Position numbers and translations under genes: made by a program. The notes beneath the pieces are model-generated. The model was not told the DNA's origin. It made no database searches and saw only the letters and a program-made list of their open reading frames with translations. Shown in pieces: positions 1 to 7,944 of a stretch of DNA of 64,000 nt (positions are counted from its first letter, which is position 1; each line of letters begins with the position of its first letter). Where the stretch lies: contig JAZKYY010000017.1 in assembly GCA_045612365.1 (NCBI GenBank), positions 62,001 through 126,000 of the forward strand, in the 5' to 3' direction. Source of the DNA: RGIG9608 sp045612365. GTDB lineage: Bacteria; Bacteroidota; Bacteroidia; Bacteroidales; Paludibacteraceae.

Positions 1-97
1 GCTCAAAATTCGTACATGTCTGCATAACTACAGAGTCTATTGTCTTCTTTAATCCTGCAGCATTATTGTAATTTATAGTGATAATCGAAAGTTTCAT
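1..97 (-). CDS. Glycosyltransferase family 2, N-terminal fragment (cut by window edge)
   Basis: The reading frame starts with ATG at 97 and runs off the window, giving about 32 residues. They begin MKLSIITINYNNAAGLKKTI and continue with DSVVMQT. This is the hallmark start of GT-A fold family 2 glycosyltransferases: a beta strand followed by the nucleotide-binding NxN and the helix leading to SVxxQ. The ATG overlaps the TGA of the upstream glycosyltransferase by four bases (ATGA), so the two genes are probably translationally coupled in the polysaccharide operon. Donor and acceptor sugars cannot be told from the fragment. Confidence 0.85.
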   Translation of the reverse strand, partial: MKLSIITINYNNAAGLKKTIDSVVMQTCTNFE

Positions 98-978
98 ATT
101 CCAGTTAATTTAGCTAATGTATTAACAACTGATTTATTATACAAGATTTTAGTAATCCATCTTTTTTTGATGATTGGACAAGCATCCAATAAACGATGTA
201 TCCTCCCTCTCATCCGCTCGTTTCCCCACTTATTTTCCATTCTACGGTATGCATTATAAAAGCGTACATCATCCCATAGCCAAGATAGTCCTCTAGCGAT
301 TTCCTTCTTTGAAAGTGGATATTCCTCTTTATCTGTGATTCGATATTTATTAATTCCTTCTTTTATTGTTACCACCTGCGATAAGTGTTTTACCTCAGAA
401 TTGGTCACTAGCACGTTTGGAATAGCATATTTGCGCAATGTCATTAGTTCATCATCATCTGCACCATAAAAATCAAATACTTCATCAAATGGACCTATCA
501 CATCAAACACCTTTCTCTCCCACACAAAGCACCAAGCTGCAAAGTGACGTTTATTTTCCCAACCAATAAAGTAATCTTTCGTTGATAGCATTTTTTCTTC
601 CATCATCATTGGATAACTTCGATCAAGCGGAGAAAAACACATAAATCTAGGATTTGCCTGTTTTACTTTTTTGATCGCTGTCCACCAACTAGCTTGAAAT
701 ACAATATCATTATTGCAAAAAGCCAGATACTCTCCTTTCGATTCATCAAGTCCAATATTCAAGAATCGATGAAAATTGAATGTCTCATCTGGTATTAGCA
801 CACGTACTCGCTCGTCATATTGATATGCCGATTGTTTGTTGCTTTCTATCAACAACACTTCTAATTCCTCTTTTTGCCATTGCTCAGACTCAAACAATGA
901 ACTGAGACATCGACAATTCATCTCGTATATATCATTGTCAATAGCATAGGATAATATAATGATAGATAGTTTTGGCAT
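94..978 (-). CDS. Glycosyltransferase family 2 (GT-A fold)
   Basis: A 294-residue protein starting MPKLSIIILSYAID, typical of the GT2 nucleotide-sugar binding strand. A likely metal-binding stretch follows at CNNDIVF (about residue 88-94). Further on, FDFYGADDDELMTLRK sits in the usual position of the acceptor-side acidic motif. There are no membrane helices, so it should act on the cytoplasmic face on a lipid-linked acceptor. It starts directly after the neighbouring glycosyltransferase (979) and overlaps the next gene by four bases, so it belongs to the same operon. Assignment to the family is firm; the sugar transferred is unknown. Confidence 0.85.
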   Translation of the reverse strand: MPKLSIIILSYAIDNDIYEMNCRCLSSLFESEQWQKEELEVLLIESNKQSAYQYDERVRVLIPDETFNFHRFLNIGLDESKGEYLAFCNNDIVFQASWWTAIKKVKQANPRFMCFSPLDRSYPMMMEEKMLSTKDYFIGWENKRHFAAWCFVWERKVFDVIGPFDEVFDFYGADDDELMTLRKYAIPNVLVTNSEVKHLSQVVTIKEGINKYRITDKEEYPLSKKEIARGLSWLWDDVRFYNAYRRMENKWGNERMRGRIHRLLDACPIIKKRWITKILYNKSVVNTLAKLTGI

Positions 979-1875
979 TTATTTATTCAATGAGCGAAAT
1001 AAAAATCGTAAAGGTAATTTATAGTTTACTATACTATACTTAAAATGCTCCTTCATACACTCCAATATAGATACAGATGGGTATTTTTTTCTTAGCCATA
1101 TCGCTTTAGATAGAGTAATTCTATTTACTCTAAAAAATTTAGAAAAACTATAAAATACAGCCGCACAGTCTGCACATTGCCTTGATACCTTCAGAGCATA
1201 TTCTTCAATAGATTTCGTAGTGTAATGACATATATATGCAACCTCGTGGCATATAGGAGCAAATGGAGAATTATCAACATTTTCTCCATTTGCATTACAA
1301 ATTGCATTTAATCCATAAGGTGTATGTGGATTACTGTTCCACTCTGCACCATCGTATTCCCAATCTATTTTGAGTCCTTTTTTAATGATAGATTTAATAT
1401 GATTATTTTCTAGTTTATTTGTATAACCATAATATACATCCTTTTTCCATGACTTATTAAAACGTTTCCTCACCATTTCTGGTTTATATTGCACATGACC
1501 AGCATCACCATAACATTTCCAATTAAGGTGAATTGCTTCACATGAGGTAAAAAGAGTTAAGAAGTCAGTAATATTCTTATGTTGATCTAATACAATAAAC
1601 TCATCTATATCAATAAAAGCACACCAATCAAAATCTTTTTGAAAATAACACTCATTGTACACACGCTTTTGAATGTACTTTTGTCCTCGAACATCTATGA
1701 TTGTAATATTTTCTTTGATTGTTGTTGATTGAAACACATCAGTAATGCGTTCGCCATCTATGTCATTGTTATCGTAAAGATAGATATGCGAAAAACCAAG
1801 AGCAAGATGATGCTCCGCCCATTCCAGCAAATAGGCATTCTCGTTTTTGGCTATAGCACAAATGATAGAAATCAT
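979..1875 (-). CDS. Glycosyltransferase, GT92/Glyco_tranf_2_4-like
   Basis: A 298-residue protein opening with CAIAKNENAYLLEWAEHHLALGF, cut here to the recognisable core KNEN...LxEW.xHHLxLGF, the signature of the Glyco_tranf_2_4 / GT92-like group. The DxD motif is visible in CAFIDIDEFI (about residues 86-95). These enzymes add hexoses to cell-surface glycans in bacterial capsule and O-antigen clusters. It lies 11 bp after the next upstream glycosyltransferase and is contiguous with the downstream one. The exact linkage is not inferable. Confidence 0.85.
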   Translation of the reverse strand: MISIICAIAKNENAYLLEWAEHHLALGFSHIYLYDNNDIDGERITDVFQSTTIKENITIIDVRGQKYIQKRVYNECYFQKDFDWCAFIDIDEFIVLDQHKNITDFLTLFTSCEAIHLNWKCYGDAGHVQYKPEMVRKRFNKSWKKDVYYGYTNKLENNHIKSIIKKGLKIDWEYDGAEWNSNPHTPYGLNAICNANGENVDNSPFAPICHEVAYICHYTTKSIEEYALKVSRQCADCAAVFYSFSKFFRVNRITLSKAIWLRKKYPSVSILECMKEHFKYSIVNYKLPLRFLFRSLNK

Positions 1876-1886
1876 TGGTAGATAAA

Positions 1887-2882
1887 TTATTCTAGTTTTC
1901 TTAATATTTTGATAATTAAACGTACCAACCTTCTCTTTAATTTGTTTTTACACAATATAAGATGCTTATTTAGAAAGAACTCCGCCAACTTTACATTTGA
2001 GAATTTCTTCTTATATAAATCTTTGCATTCCTTATATTCTTCGCTACAATAAAAGTAAAAATCTTCGTCATAAATAATGCAATGTGATTCAGGAATAGAT
2101 GATTTTGCATTTAGGAGTACTTCTGATACTTTTTTGTCAATACCATTTATTTTAACATAATGCAGAAAGTCTTTCGTGGATATTAACGAATGTGATTGTG
2201 CTCCTAAAAAATGGAGAATGTAAGCTCCTGTTAAATAATTTACTCCACATCTCAATTGACAATTCCATAAACCAGATATTGATTGAATTAAATCAGGGAA
2301 TTGCATTTGCGTTTTTACAAGAAAAGGTTGATCTATAACAATATCATTATCTCTATTGGATAACCATTCGGCATGCCAAACATTAAAAAACTTATGTGTA
2401 TCTTCTGTATCTTTTACATACATTACTCCTGAATTAAAATAACCATTTTTGGTTTCATTATTAATTCTTGCACCAATGCGAGTTAATTTACTGTTAATAT
2501 CATCTCTATAAGGATGTTTTGTAAATACACAATGTGAATCCCATACCATTCCCAATTCACAAGATAAATCCTCTATTGGTAACCTTTGAGTTATAATAGT
2601 ATCGATATCAATAAACAAAAAGTCACCAGAAATATAACTTCGCAAATTTGTTTTAATGTATCGAGATTTACTGACTGCATCAAATTGACATGGAACTTCT
2701 ACTGGCAATATTTCCGTAAAATAGTCAATTAATTTAGTTTTGCTAATCACAGAATTTGTTTCTAAGTCTGTCAATAACAATGCTTCATAATCATTATATG
2801 TTTTTAAAGAGTGAACAGATAAAAGCAATTGCTCTATTAAATCTCTATTTTCTTTGCAAACTAAAACATATACTATTTTCAT
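1887..2882 (-). CDS. Glycosyltransferase, GT8-like nucleotide-diphospho-sugar transferase
   Basis: A 331-residue protein. The N-terminus (MKIVYVLVCKENRDLIEQLL) and the motif FLFIDIDTIIT near residue 90-100 look like the DxD of GT8-type or Nucleotid_trans proteins. Later features are a YFNSGVMYV substrate-pocket motif and a GAYILHFLG motif near the C-terminus; both patterns are common in GT8 enzymes. The last ~20 residues are very basic, which suggests peripheral membrane binding. The gene follows the ABC ATPase by only a few bases. The family call is reasonable; the substrate is unknown. Confidence 0.75.
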   Translation of the reverse strand: MKIVYVLVCKENRDLIEQLLLSVHSLKTYNDYEALLLTDLETNSVISKTKLIDYFTEILPVEVPCQFDAVSKSRYIKTNLRSYISGDFLFIDIDTIITQRLPIEDLSCELGMVWDSHCVFTKHPYRDDINSKLTRIGARINNETKNGYFNSGVMYVKDTEDTHKFFNVWHAEWLSNRDNDIVIDQPFLVKTQMQFPDLIQSISGLWNCQLRCGVNYLTGAYILHFLGAQSHSLISTKDFLHYVKINGIDKKVSEVLLNAKSSIPESHCIIYDEDFYFYCSEEYKECKDLYKKKFSNVKLAEFFLNKHLILCKNKLKRRLVRLIIKILRKLE

Positions 2883-2886
2883 AAAA

Positions 2887-4185
2887 CTATTTTACATTTT
2901 TCACCTCTACTTTAGAACCTCTATATGAGCATCCTCCAAGTCCAGGCCAAATTACAAATGGGCAATTATGTCTAGCGTCTACAAAATTTACCTCAAAAGA
3001 AATAACTTTATGTACTACATCATAATCACGAATTACTGAAGAATAATCAAAATTAGATATATTGAAGTTTAAATAATATTGTCCTTTAGTTAATTGATGA
3101 TGAGGAAACGAAAGGTGAACTTTCATTGTTTCTGCATCGTCAGGTAAAATTACAGGATCAGAATAAGATGCGCCAATAGGGGTATCTGAATTATCACGTA
3201 TCACAATACCAAATTGACATTGCTTAATAGACATATTATTTCGTTTGATAATCATTTCGAATTCCATAGGTTCTTCTGTGGACATATTTTTTACATCGTT
3301 CAGCATTTGTACACTTACATACTCCAACTCACGTAAAGTTCCCCCTCCACGATATGTATTATCAATTTTGGTATAATTTACATATTCTGAGATATTATTA
3401 CTCAAATAAAAATCTACACATTCTTCTGCGGTTCCTAATTTCTGAATAAATCCATTTTGCAGAACTATCCCACTCTTACACAAACTTTTCACACTCGCCA
3501 TATTATGGCTGACGAACAGCACAGTTCTACCTTCTCCTTTGGATACGTCTTGCATCTTGCCGATGGCTTTCTTTTGGAACTCGGCATCGCCGACGGCCAA
3601 GACCTCGTCGACGACAAGGATCTCGGGATCCAAATGCGCCGCTACGGCGAAGCCCAGACGGACCATCATACCGCTACTATAGCGCTTGACAGGCGTGTCC
3701 AAGTAACGCTCACAACCAGAAAAATCAACAATTTCATCGAGCTTAGAAGCAATTTCACGTTTGGACATACCAAGAATGGCCCCATTCATAAAAATATTTT
3801 CTCTACCCGTCATTTCAGGGTGGAAACCTGTACCCACTTCTAAAAGAGATGCAATACGCCCACGAGCACGAATAGTTCCAGTTGTTGGTGCTGTTACTTT
3901 GCTTAATAGTTTTAGAAGTGTACTTTTCCCTGCACCATTTTTGCCGATAATACCAACAACATCTCCTTGCTCTACCTTGAAATCGATATTTTTTAAAGCC
4001 CAGACATAATCGCTATTACCTTTTGATGAGCGATCGTTGGTTTCTCCAATCTTTAGATATGGATCTTCCTTGCGTAGAACATTCATCTGCCACCAACGAT
4101 TCAAGTCATGGCTCAATGTTTTTGTACTAACAAGTCCTAAACGATATTGCTTCGATATGTTGTTAAATTCAATAGCTATACTCAC
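2887..4185 (-). CDS. wzt: Polysaccharide-export ABC transporter ATP-binding protein (Wzt type)
   Basis: A 432-residue ATPase with Walker A GKNGAGKST (about 81-89), ABC signature YSSGMMVRLGF (169-179), Walker B ILVVDE (189-194) and the H-loop SHN (226-228). A ~150-residue C-terminal beta-rich extension (from about 280) is the Wzt carbohydrate-binding domain, which recognises the finished, capped O-polysaccharide. The start codon is GTG at 4185; the family usually begins right before the VAIxxxNLSKxYRLG-like stretch seen here, so I kept it. The partner permease Wzm, usually next door, is absent from the window and may lie beyond the left edge. The ATPase core (about 3500-3740) is more GC-rich than its surroundings. 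Confidence 0.9.
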   Translation of the reverse strand: MSIAIEFNNISKQYRLGLVSTKTLSHDLNRWWQMNVLRKEDPYLKIGETNDRSSKGNSDYVWALKNIDFKVEQGDVVGIIGKNGAGKSTLLKLLSKVTAPTTGTIRARGRIASLLEVGTGFHPEMTGRENIFMNGAILGMSKREIASKLDEIVDFSGCERYLDTPVKRYSSGMMVRLGFAVAAHLDPEILVVDEVLAVGDAEFQKKAIGKMQDVSKGEGRTVLFVSHNMASVKSLCKSGIVLQNGFIQKLGTAEECVDFYLSNNISEYVNYTKIDNTYRGGGTLRELEYVSVQMLNDVKNMSTEEPMEFEMIIKRNNMSIKQCQFGIVIRDNSDTPIGASYSDPVILPDDAETMKVHLSFPHHQLTKGQYYLNFNISNFDYSSVIRDYDVVHKVISFEVNFVDARHNCPFVIWPGLGGCSYRGSKVEVKNVK

Positions 4186-4213
4186 TGCAGTCTCTTTTTT
4201 AACAAATTAACTG

Positions 4214-4221
4214 CAATTTTA
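4214..4221 (-). promoter_or_regulatory. Candidate promoter for wzt and the glycosyltransferases
   Basis: On the minus strand the 67-bp gap upstream of wzt reads TTTG, 20 bases, TAAAATTG. This is close to the Bacteroidetes TTTG / TAnnTTTG promoter pair with correct spacing (7 of 8 at the -7 box). It could give the export and transferase genes their own start in addition to read-through from malQ-wecE. Confidence 0.45.
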
Positions 4222-4252
4222 CGATTTTTTTTACAGAAAAACAAAAGAAAAA

Positions 4253-5383
4253 TTAACGATATAGTTCTGCAATTACATTGCAAATCCTTTCTATATCAGA
4301 GTTTTGCAACTCGTAGTACATAGGAAGCCGAACAAGACAATCAGTATACCTATCACTATTAAGTAATATTCGCCCATCATGGGAAGCTGAATAGTAGTCA
4401 CTTTTGTGTAGACTTTGGTAATGAAAAACTGCTAAAATATCGTGCTTTTTAAGCTTGTTAATCAACGTTGTTCGCTCTTGTAGAGAGTTACAAATAAGAT
4501 AAAACAGATGTCCGTTATTTGTAGCAAAATCAGGCATTTGCGGAAGTTTTATTTTTTGTTTTTCGGCTAACGGAGATAATAGTTCGTAATATTTTTCCCA
4601 CAAAGATTTACGCTTTTGTTGTATTTTCTCCATGCTTTCGATTTGCGCCCAAAGAAATGCGGCAATAATCTCGGAAGGAAGAAAAGAACTTCCTGTATCT
4701 ACCCAATTGTATTTATCAATTTCTCCACGGAAAAATTTCGCACGATTTGTGCCTTTTTCCCAAATAATTTCTGCTCTAGCAGTGAAACGTTCATCGTTAA
4801 TGCAAAGCATTCCTCCCTCGCCAGAAATGATATTTTTTGTTTCGTGAAAAGAGAATGTTGATAGATGCCCTATTGTTCCAAGCAAGCGACCTTTGTAATA
4901 AGAATCAATGGCCTGCGCTGCATCTTCCACAACGATAAGGTTATGCTTTTCGGCAATGTTCATAATTGCATCCATATCGCAAGCAACACCAGCATAATGA
5001 ACAGGAACAATTACCTTTGTACGAGGTGTTATCAACGCTTCAATTTGGTTGGCGTCAATGTTAGGATTTTCACTCATCGAATCGGCAAAAACAATTTTAG
5101 CACCTTCGCGAACAAAAGCCAATGCCGAAGACACAAACGTATAACTTGGCACAATTACTTCGTCACCCTTTTGTAAATTGCAAAGCATAGCAGCCATCTC
5201 CAATGCATCGGTACACGATGTTGTAAGCAAACATTTCTTAAAACCATATTTCTTTTCGAAAAAACTCTGACAACGCTTCGTAAACTCCCCATTTCCTGAA
5301 AGTTGCATCATCCTTACAGCTTCGCAAATGTAAGCTGTTTCTTTCCCTGTTAGATATGGTTTATTAAATGTTATTTCGTTCAT
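4253..5383 (-). CDS. wecE: dTDP-4-amino-4,6-dideoxygalactose transaminase
   Basis: A 376-residue PLP enzyme, the same length as E. coli WecE (RffA) and similar along its full length. Conserved blocks include SGNGEFTKRCQ, TTSCTDALEMAA, PSYTFVSSA, VHYAGVACDMD, VEDAAQAID and EKGTNRAKFFRGE. The PLP-binding lysine is in SFHETKN (K183). It transfers an amino group from glutamate to the 4-keto carbon of dTDP-4-keto-6-deoxyglucose, making dTDP-Fuc4N for surface glycan. It follows malQ by 16 bp and precedes wzt, so it probably supplies a sugar for the polysaccharide exported by this cluster. The rest of the dTDP-sugar pathway (RmlA/RmlB) is not in the window. Confidence 0.92.
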   Translation of the reverse strand: MNEITFNKPYLTGKETAYICEAVRMMQLSGNGEFTKRCQSFFEKKYGFKKCLLTTSCTDALEMAAMLCNLQKGDEVIVPSYTFVSSALAFVREGAKIVFADSMSENPNIDANQIEALITPRTKVIVPVHYAGVACDMDAIMNIAEKHNLIVVEDAAQAIDSYYKGRLLGTIGHLSTFSFHETKNIISGEGGMLCINDERFTARAEIIWEKGTNRAKFFRGEIDKYNWVDTGSSFLPSEIIAAFLWAQIESMEKIQQKRKSLWEKYYELLSPLAEKQKIKLPQMPDFATNNGHLFYLICNSLQERTTLINKLKKHDILAVFHYQSLHKSDYYSASHDGRILLNSDRYTDCLVRLPMYYELQNSDIERICNVIAELYR

Positions 5384-5399
5384 TTTTTCCTTGGTAAAA

Positions 5400-7943
5400 C
5401 TATTTCAACTCTTTAGGTAAACGATAACACCAAAAATGATGTGGATTTGCTGGATTGTTAATTCTCTCCTCTGCAGGTTGAGTTTTAGGATATTTTTTGT
5501 CGGTTGCCAAAAAATCCTGCACAGGTAGAATCGAAAACAAACTTTTTGAATTAATGTGTTGCTCCACAACAATCTCTGCCATTTCAGGAGTACATCTTTC
5601 AGGAACATCTCCCTCAAGATGCAACATCTGATGGTAATAACGCATGGTTGAGTCCTTATTCTCTTCCCACCAAGCACGAAGCGTAGAGGTGTCATGCGTA
5701 CCTGTTGTACAAACAGAAAGATATGGTGTTTGTTGAGGATTCACAAATTCTTCTCCACACTTCTTTGGCATTCTCTGCACCTCAAGAGTCAATATGTTTA
5801 ACAGACTCATTACATCTGGCACACATTGAGGAATCATTCCCAAATCTTCACCACAGACAAGCATACCAACATTTTGTAGCAAAAGAGGTAGCTTTTCTAA
5901 AGCCTTTCTTCTCCAAAAATCGTTATGACGTTCGTAATAGAAATAATAATGAAGATTCAAGAAAGCATCTTTTTCTTCTGATAAAAGCTGGTTAAAAGAT
6001 TCTGTTTCAAAAGCATTGATTCGAGGATGAAAAAATCCTTTTTTATAATGATCTTCTACAAAAAGTACTTCGGTATATAACTGCATTACTTTTTGCTGGA
6101 AATCTGACGATTTTATCGGATTATTTTCAAAATACAGGGCCATTTTTTGTTGTGAACAAAAATCAGGTTTGAACGAATAATCGGAGAAAGTTTGCTGACA
6201 TAGAAAATTATCTTTTACATAATCTTTCTCATCGGCCGAGAATATTTTATCTAGCAAAACTTCCGAAATAAATGGTTGTGTAAATCGATTTCTATCAAAT
6301 CCAATTCCAAAGTTTTCTATCTCAGAAACCGACATCGGCAAAGCAGCATTGAACGTTCCTAAAACACCCCAAAGTGCAGATCTATCAATCTCCCAAATAC
6401 GGAAAAATCCCAAAATATGATCAATCCGAAAAGCATCAAAATAGGTTTGCATATTTTGAAAACGATTTTTCCACCAAAGGAAACCATCCTTCTTCATTTC
6501 TTCCCAAGAATAAGTTGGGAAACCCCAATTTTGCCCTTCTTTAGAAAAATCATCAGGTGGCGCACCTGCTTGCTGCTTCAGATTAAACAAATGAGGAGAA
6601 ATCCACGCATCCACACTATCTGCACTGATTCCAATTGGCAAATCGCCTTTTATCATTATTCCTTTTTGATGGGCGTAGTCACAGGCTTCACGAAGCTGTT
6701 TAGACAAATGAAATTGCAGAAAATAGTAGAACTCTACATCAAACCTATTTTCCTCTGCAAATTTCTCGATTTGATCGATATTGTAATTGGAATAATCTCC
6801 CCAATTGGAAAAGTCTGAGGTAGAAAACCTATCTCGCAAACAAGAGAAAACTGCATAAGAGAGAAGCCAATTCCTATTTTGCGAACAAAATAGTTGGAAC
6901 TCTATGTCAGCTAAAATTTGTTCGTACTCTTGTGCATACAACCGCCGCAAATAATCAAGCTTAAGATTCAAAACATTTCCGTAATCCACAAATTCTTTTT
7001 TATTCAAAGCTTTTGCTTTTTCTAAAAATTGTTTTTGAGCGATTTTATCGTTCAATGTTCCTACTTTTAAACAATTTAGATAAAGCGGATTAAGTGCATA
7101 AATTGAGTTAGCACTGTAAGGATAAGAGTCTGAATCAGTTTTTGTTCGAGTAGTATCGTTTATTGGCAAAAGCTGAATAGCCCGCATGCCACGTTTTGAT
7201 GCCCAATCCGACAAATTTTTTATATCAAGAAATTCTCCTACACCCCAACCATTTTTACCACGTAAGGAAAAAACCGGAACTGCTGTTCCATATGCGTGAA
7301 AATCATAGTCTTGACGAAAACGCAAATTTAAGATATGGGTTTTATTATCGGCTACAAAAGTATTTATACGATTCTCGCCATTCTCCCATTTCTCAATTTT
7401 TTTTGTCCTCTTATTTATAAAAACAAATTTGTACTCAATTGCACTATTTTGCAGATCATTATTCAATATCACCGACCACCAACCTTTACCGATGTACTTG
7501 CAAATTAGATCATTTTTTACTTTCCAATCTCCCAAAGAAACGCCTCTACCAACTATTGCTAGTTGTTGATTTTTATCAACATTAGGAGCAAAAATCTGTA
7601 AAACCCATCCTTGTTTCTGAACGGACAATTTTTGTTTCTTGTGAGGAAAATATATGTCCGTAAACGGAATAGTTTGAAAAACTGAATCAGGTCCTATCAA
7701 AAAATCATCGTAAATCTCAATGTTTTTTGCTGATTTAATCGATGGAACTTGACGTTTTAATAAACTTATTTCTATCAGTTCACCGTCTGAGTTCTTAACC
7801 GAATAGTAATAATCATCTATTTTATCATCTGTCGAAAAAGACCACTCCGTTTCCGACTCCTTTTTCATACAAAAAGATTGTTCGCCATAGTTTAGGCAAA
7901 CAATCCTTCCGTTTTCAACGTATTTATTCAAATAAAACTTCAT
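5400..7943 (-). CDS. malQ: 4-alpha-glucanotransferase with N-terminal starch-binding domain
   Basis: An 847-residue amylomaltase (GH77), longer than the ~500-690 of classical MalQ because of an N-terminal ~210-residue region. That region holds a CBM20 starch-binding module (about 103-205: GRGVSLGDW, then FVFINKRTKK), preceded by a more divergent repeat. GH77 landmarks are PVFSLRG, INDTT, FDAFRIDHILGFFRIWEI (nucleophile Asp in RIDH), CGEDLGMIP (acid/base Glu) and TGTHDTSTLR. It disproportionates alpha-1,4-glucans in the cytoplasm during glycogen or maltodextrin turnover. It sits one base from the AsmA gene and just upstream of wecE, so it may be co-transcribed with envelope genes. Confidence 0.95.
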   Translation of the reverse strand: MKFYLNKYVENGRIVCLNYGEQSFCMKKESETEWSFSTDDKIDDYYYSVKNSDGELIEISLLKRQVPSIKSAKNIEIYDDFLIGPDSVFQTIPFTDIYFPHKKQKLSVQKQGWVLQIFAPNVDKNQQLAIVGRGVSLGDWKVKNDLICKYIGKGWWSVILNNDLQNSAIEYKFVFINKRTKKIEKWENGENRINTFVADNKTHILNLRFRQDYDFHAYGTAVPVFSLRGKNGWGVGEFLDIKNLSDWASKRGMRAIQLLPINDTTRTKTDSDSYPYSANSIYALNPLYLNCLKVGTLNDKIAQKQFLEKAKALNKKEFVDYGNVLNLKLDYLRRLYAQEYEQILADIEFQLFCSQNRNWLLSYAVFSCLRDRFSTSDFSNWGDYSNYNIDQIEKFAEENRFDVEFYYFLQFHLSKQLREACDYAHQKGIMIKGDLPIGISADSVDAWISPHLFNLKQQAGAPPDDFSKEGQNWGFPTYSWEEMKKDGFLWWKNRFQNMQTYFDAFRIDHILGFFRIWEIDRSALWGVLGTFNAALPMSVSEIENFGIGFDRNRFTQPFISEVLLDKIFSADEKDYVKDNFLCQQTFSDYSFKPDFCSQQKMALYFENNPIKSSDFQQKVMQLYTEVLFVEDHYKKGFFHPRINAFETESFNQLLSEEKDAFLNLHYYFYYERHNDFWRRKALEKLPLLLQNVGMLVCGEDLGMIPQCVPDVMSLLNILTLEVQRMPKKCGEEFVNPQQTPYLSVCTTGTHDTSTLRAWWEENKDSTMRYYHQMLHLEGDVPERCTPEMAEIVVEQHINSKSLFSILPVQDFLATDKKYPKTQPAEERINNPANPHHFWCYRLPKELK

Positions 7944-7944
7944 C

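Noticed and set aside
3457..3843. Plus-strand open frames antisense to wzt
   Set aside because: They mirror the GC-rich ABC core and have no homology-like features.
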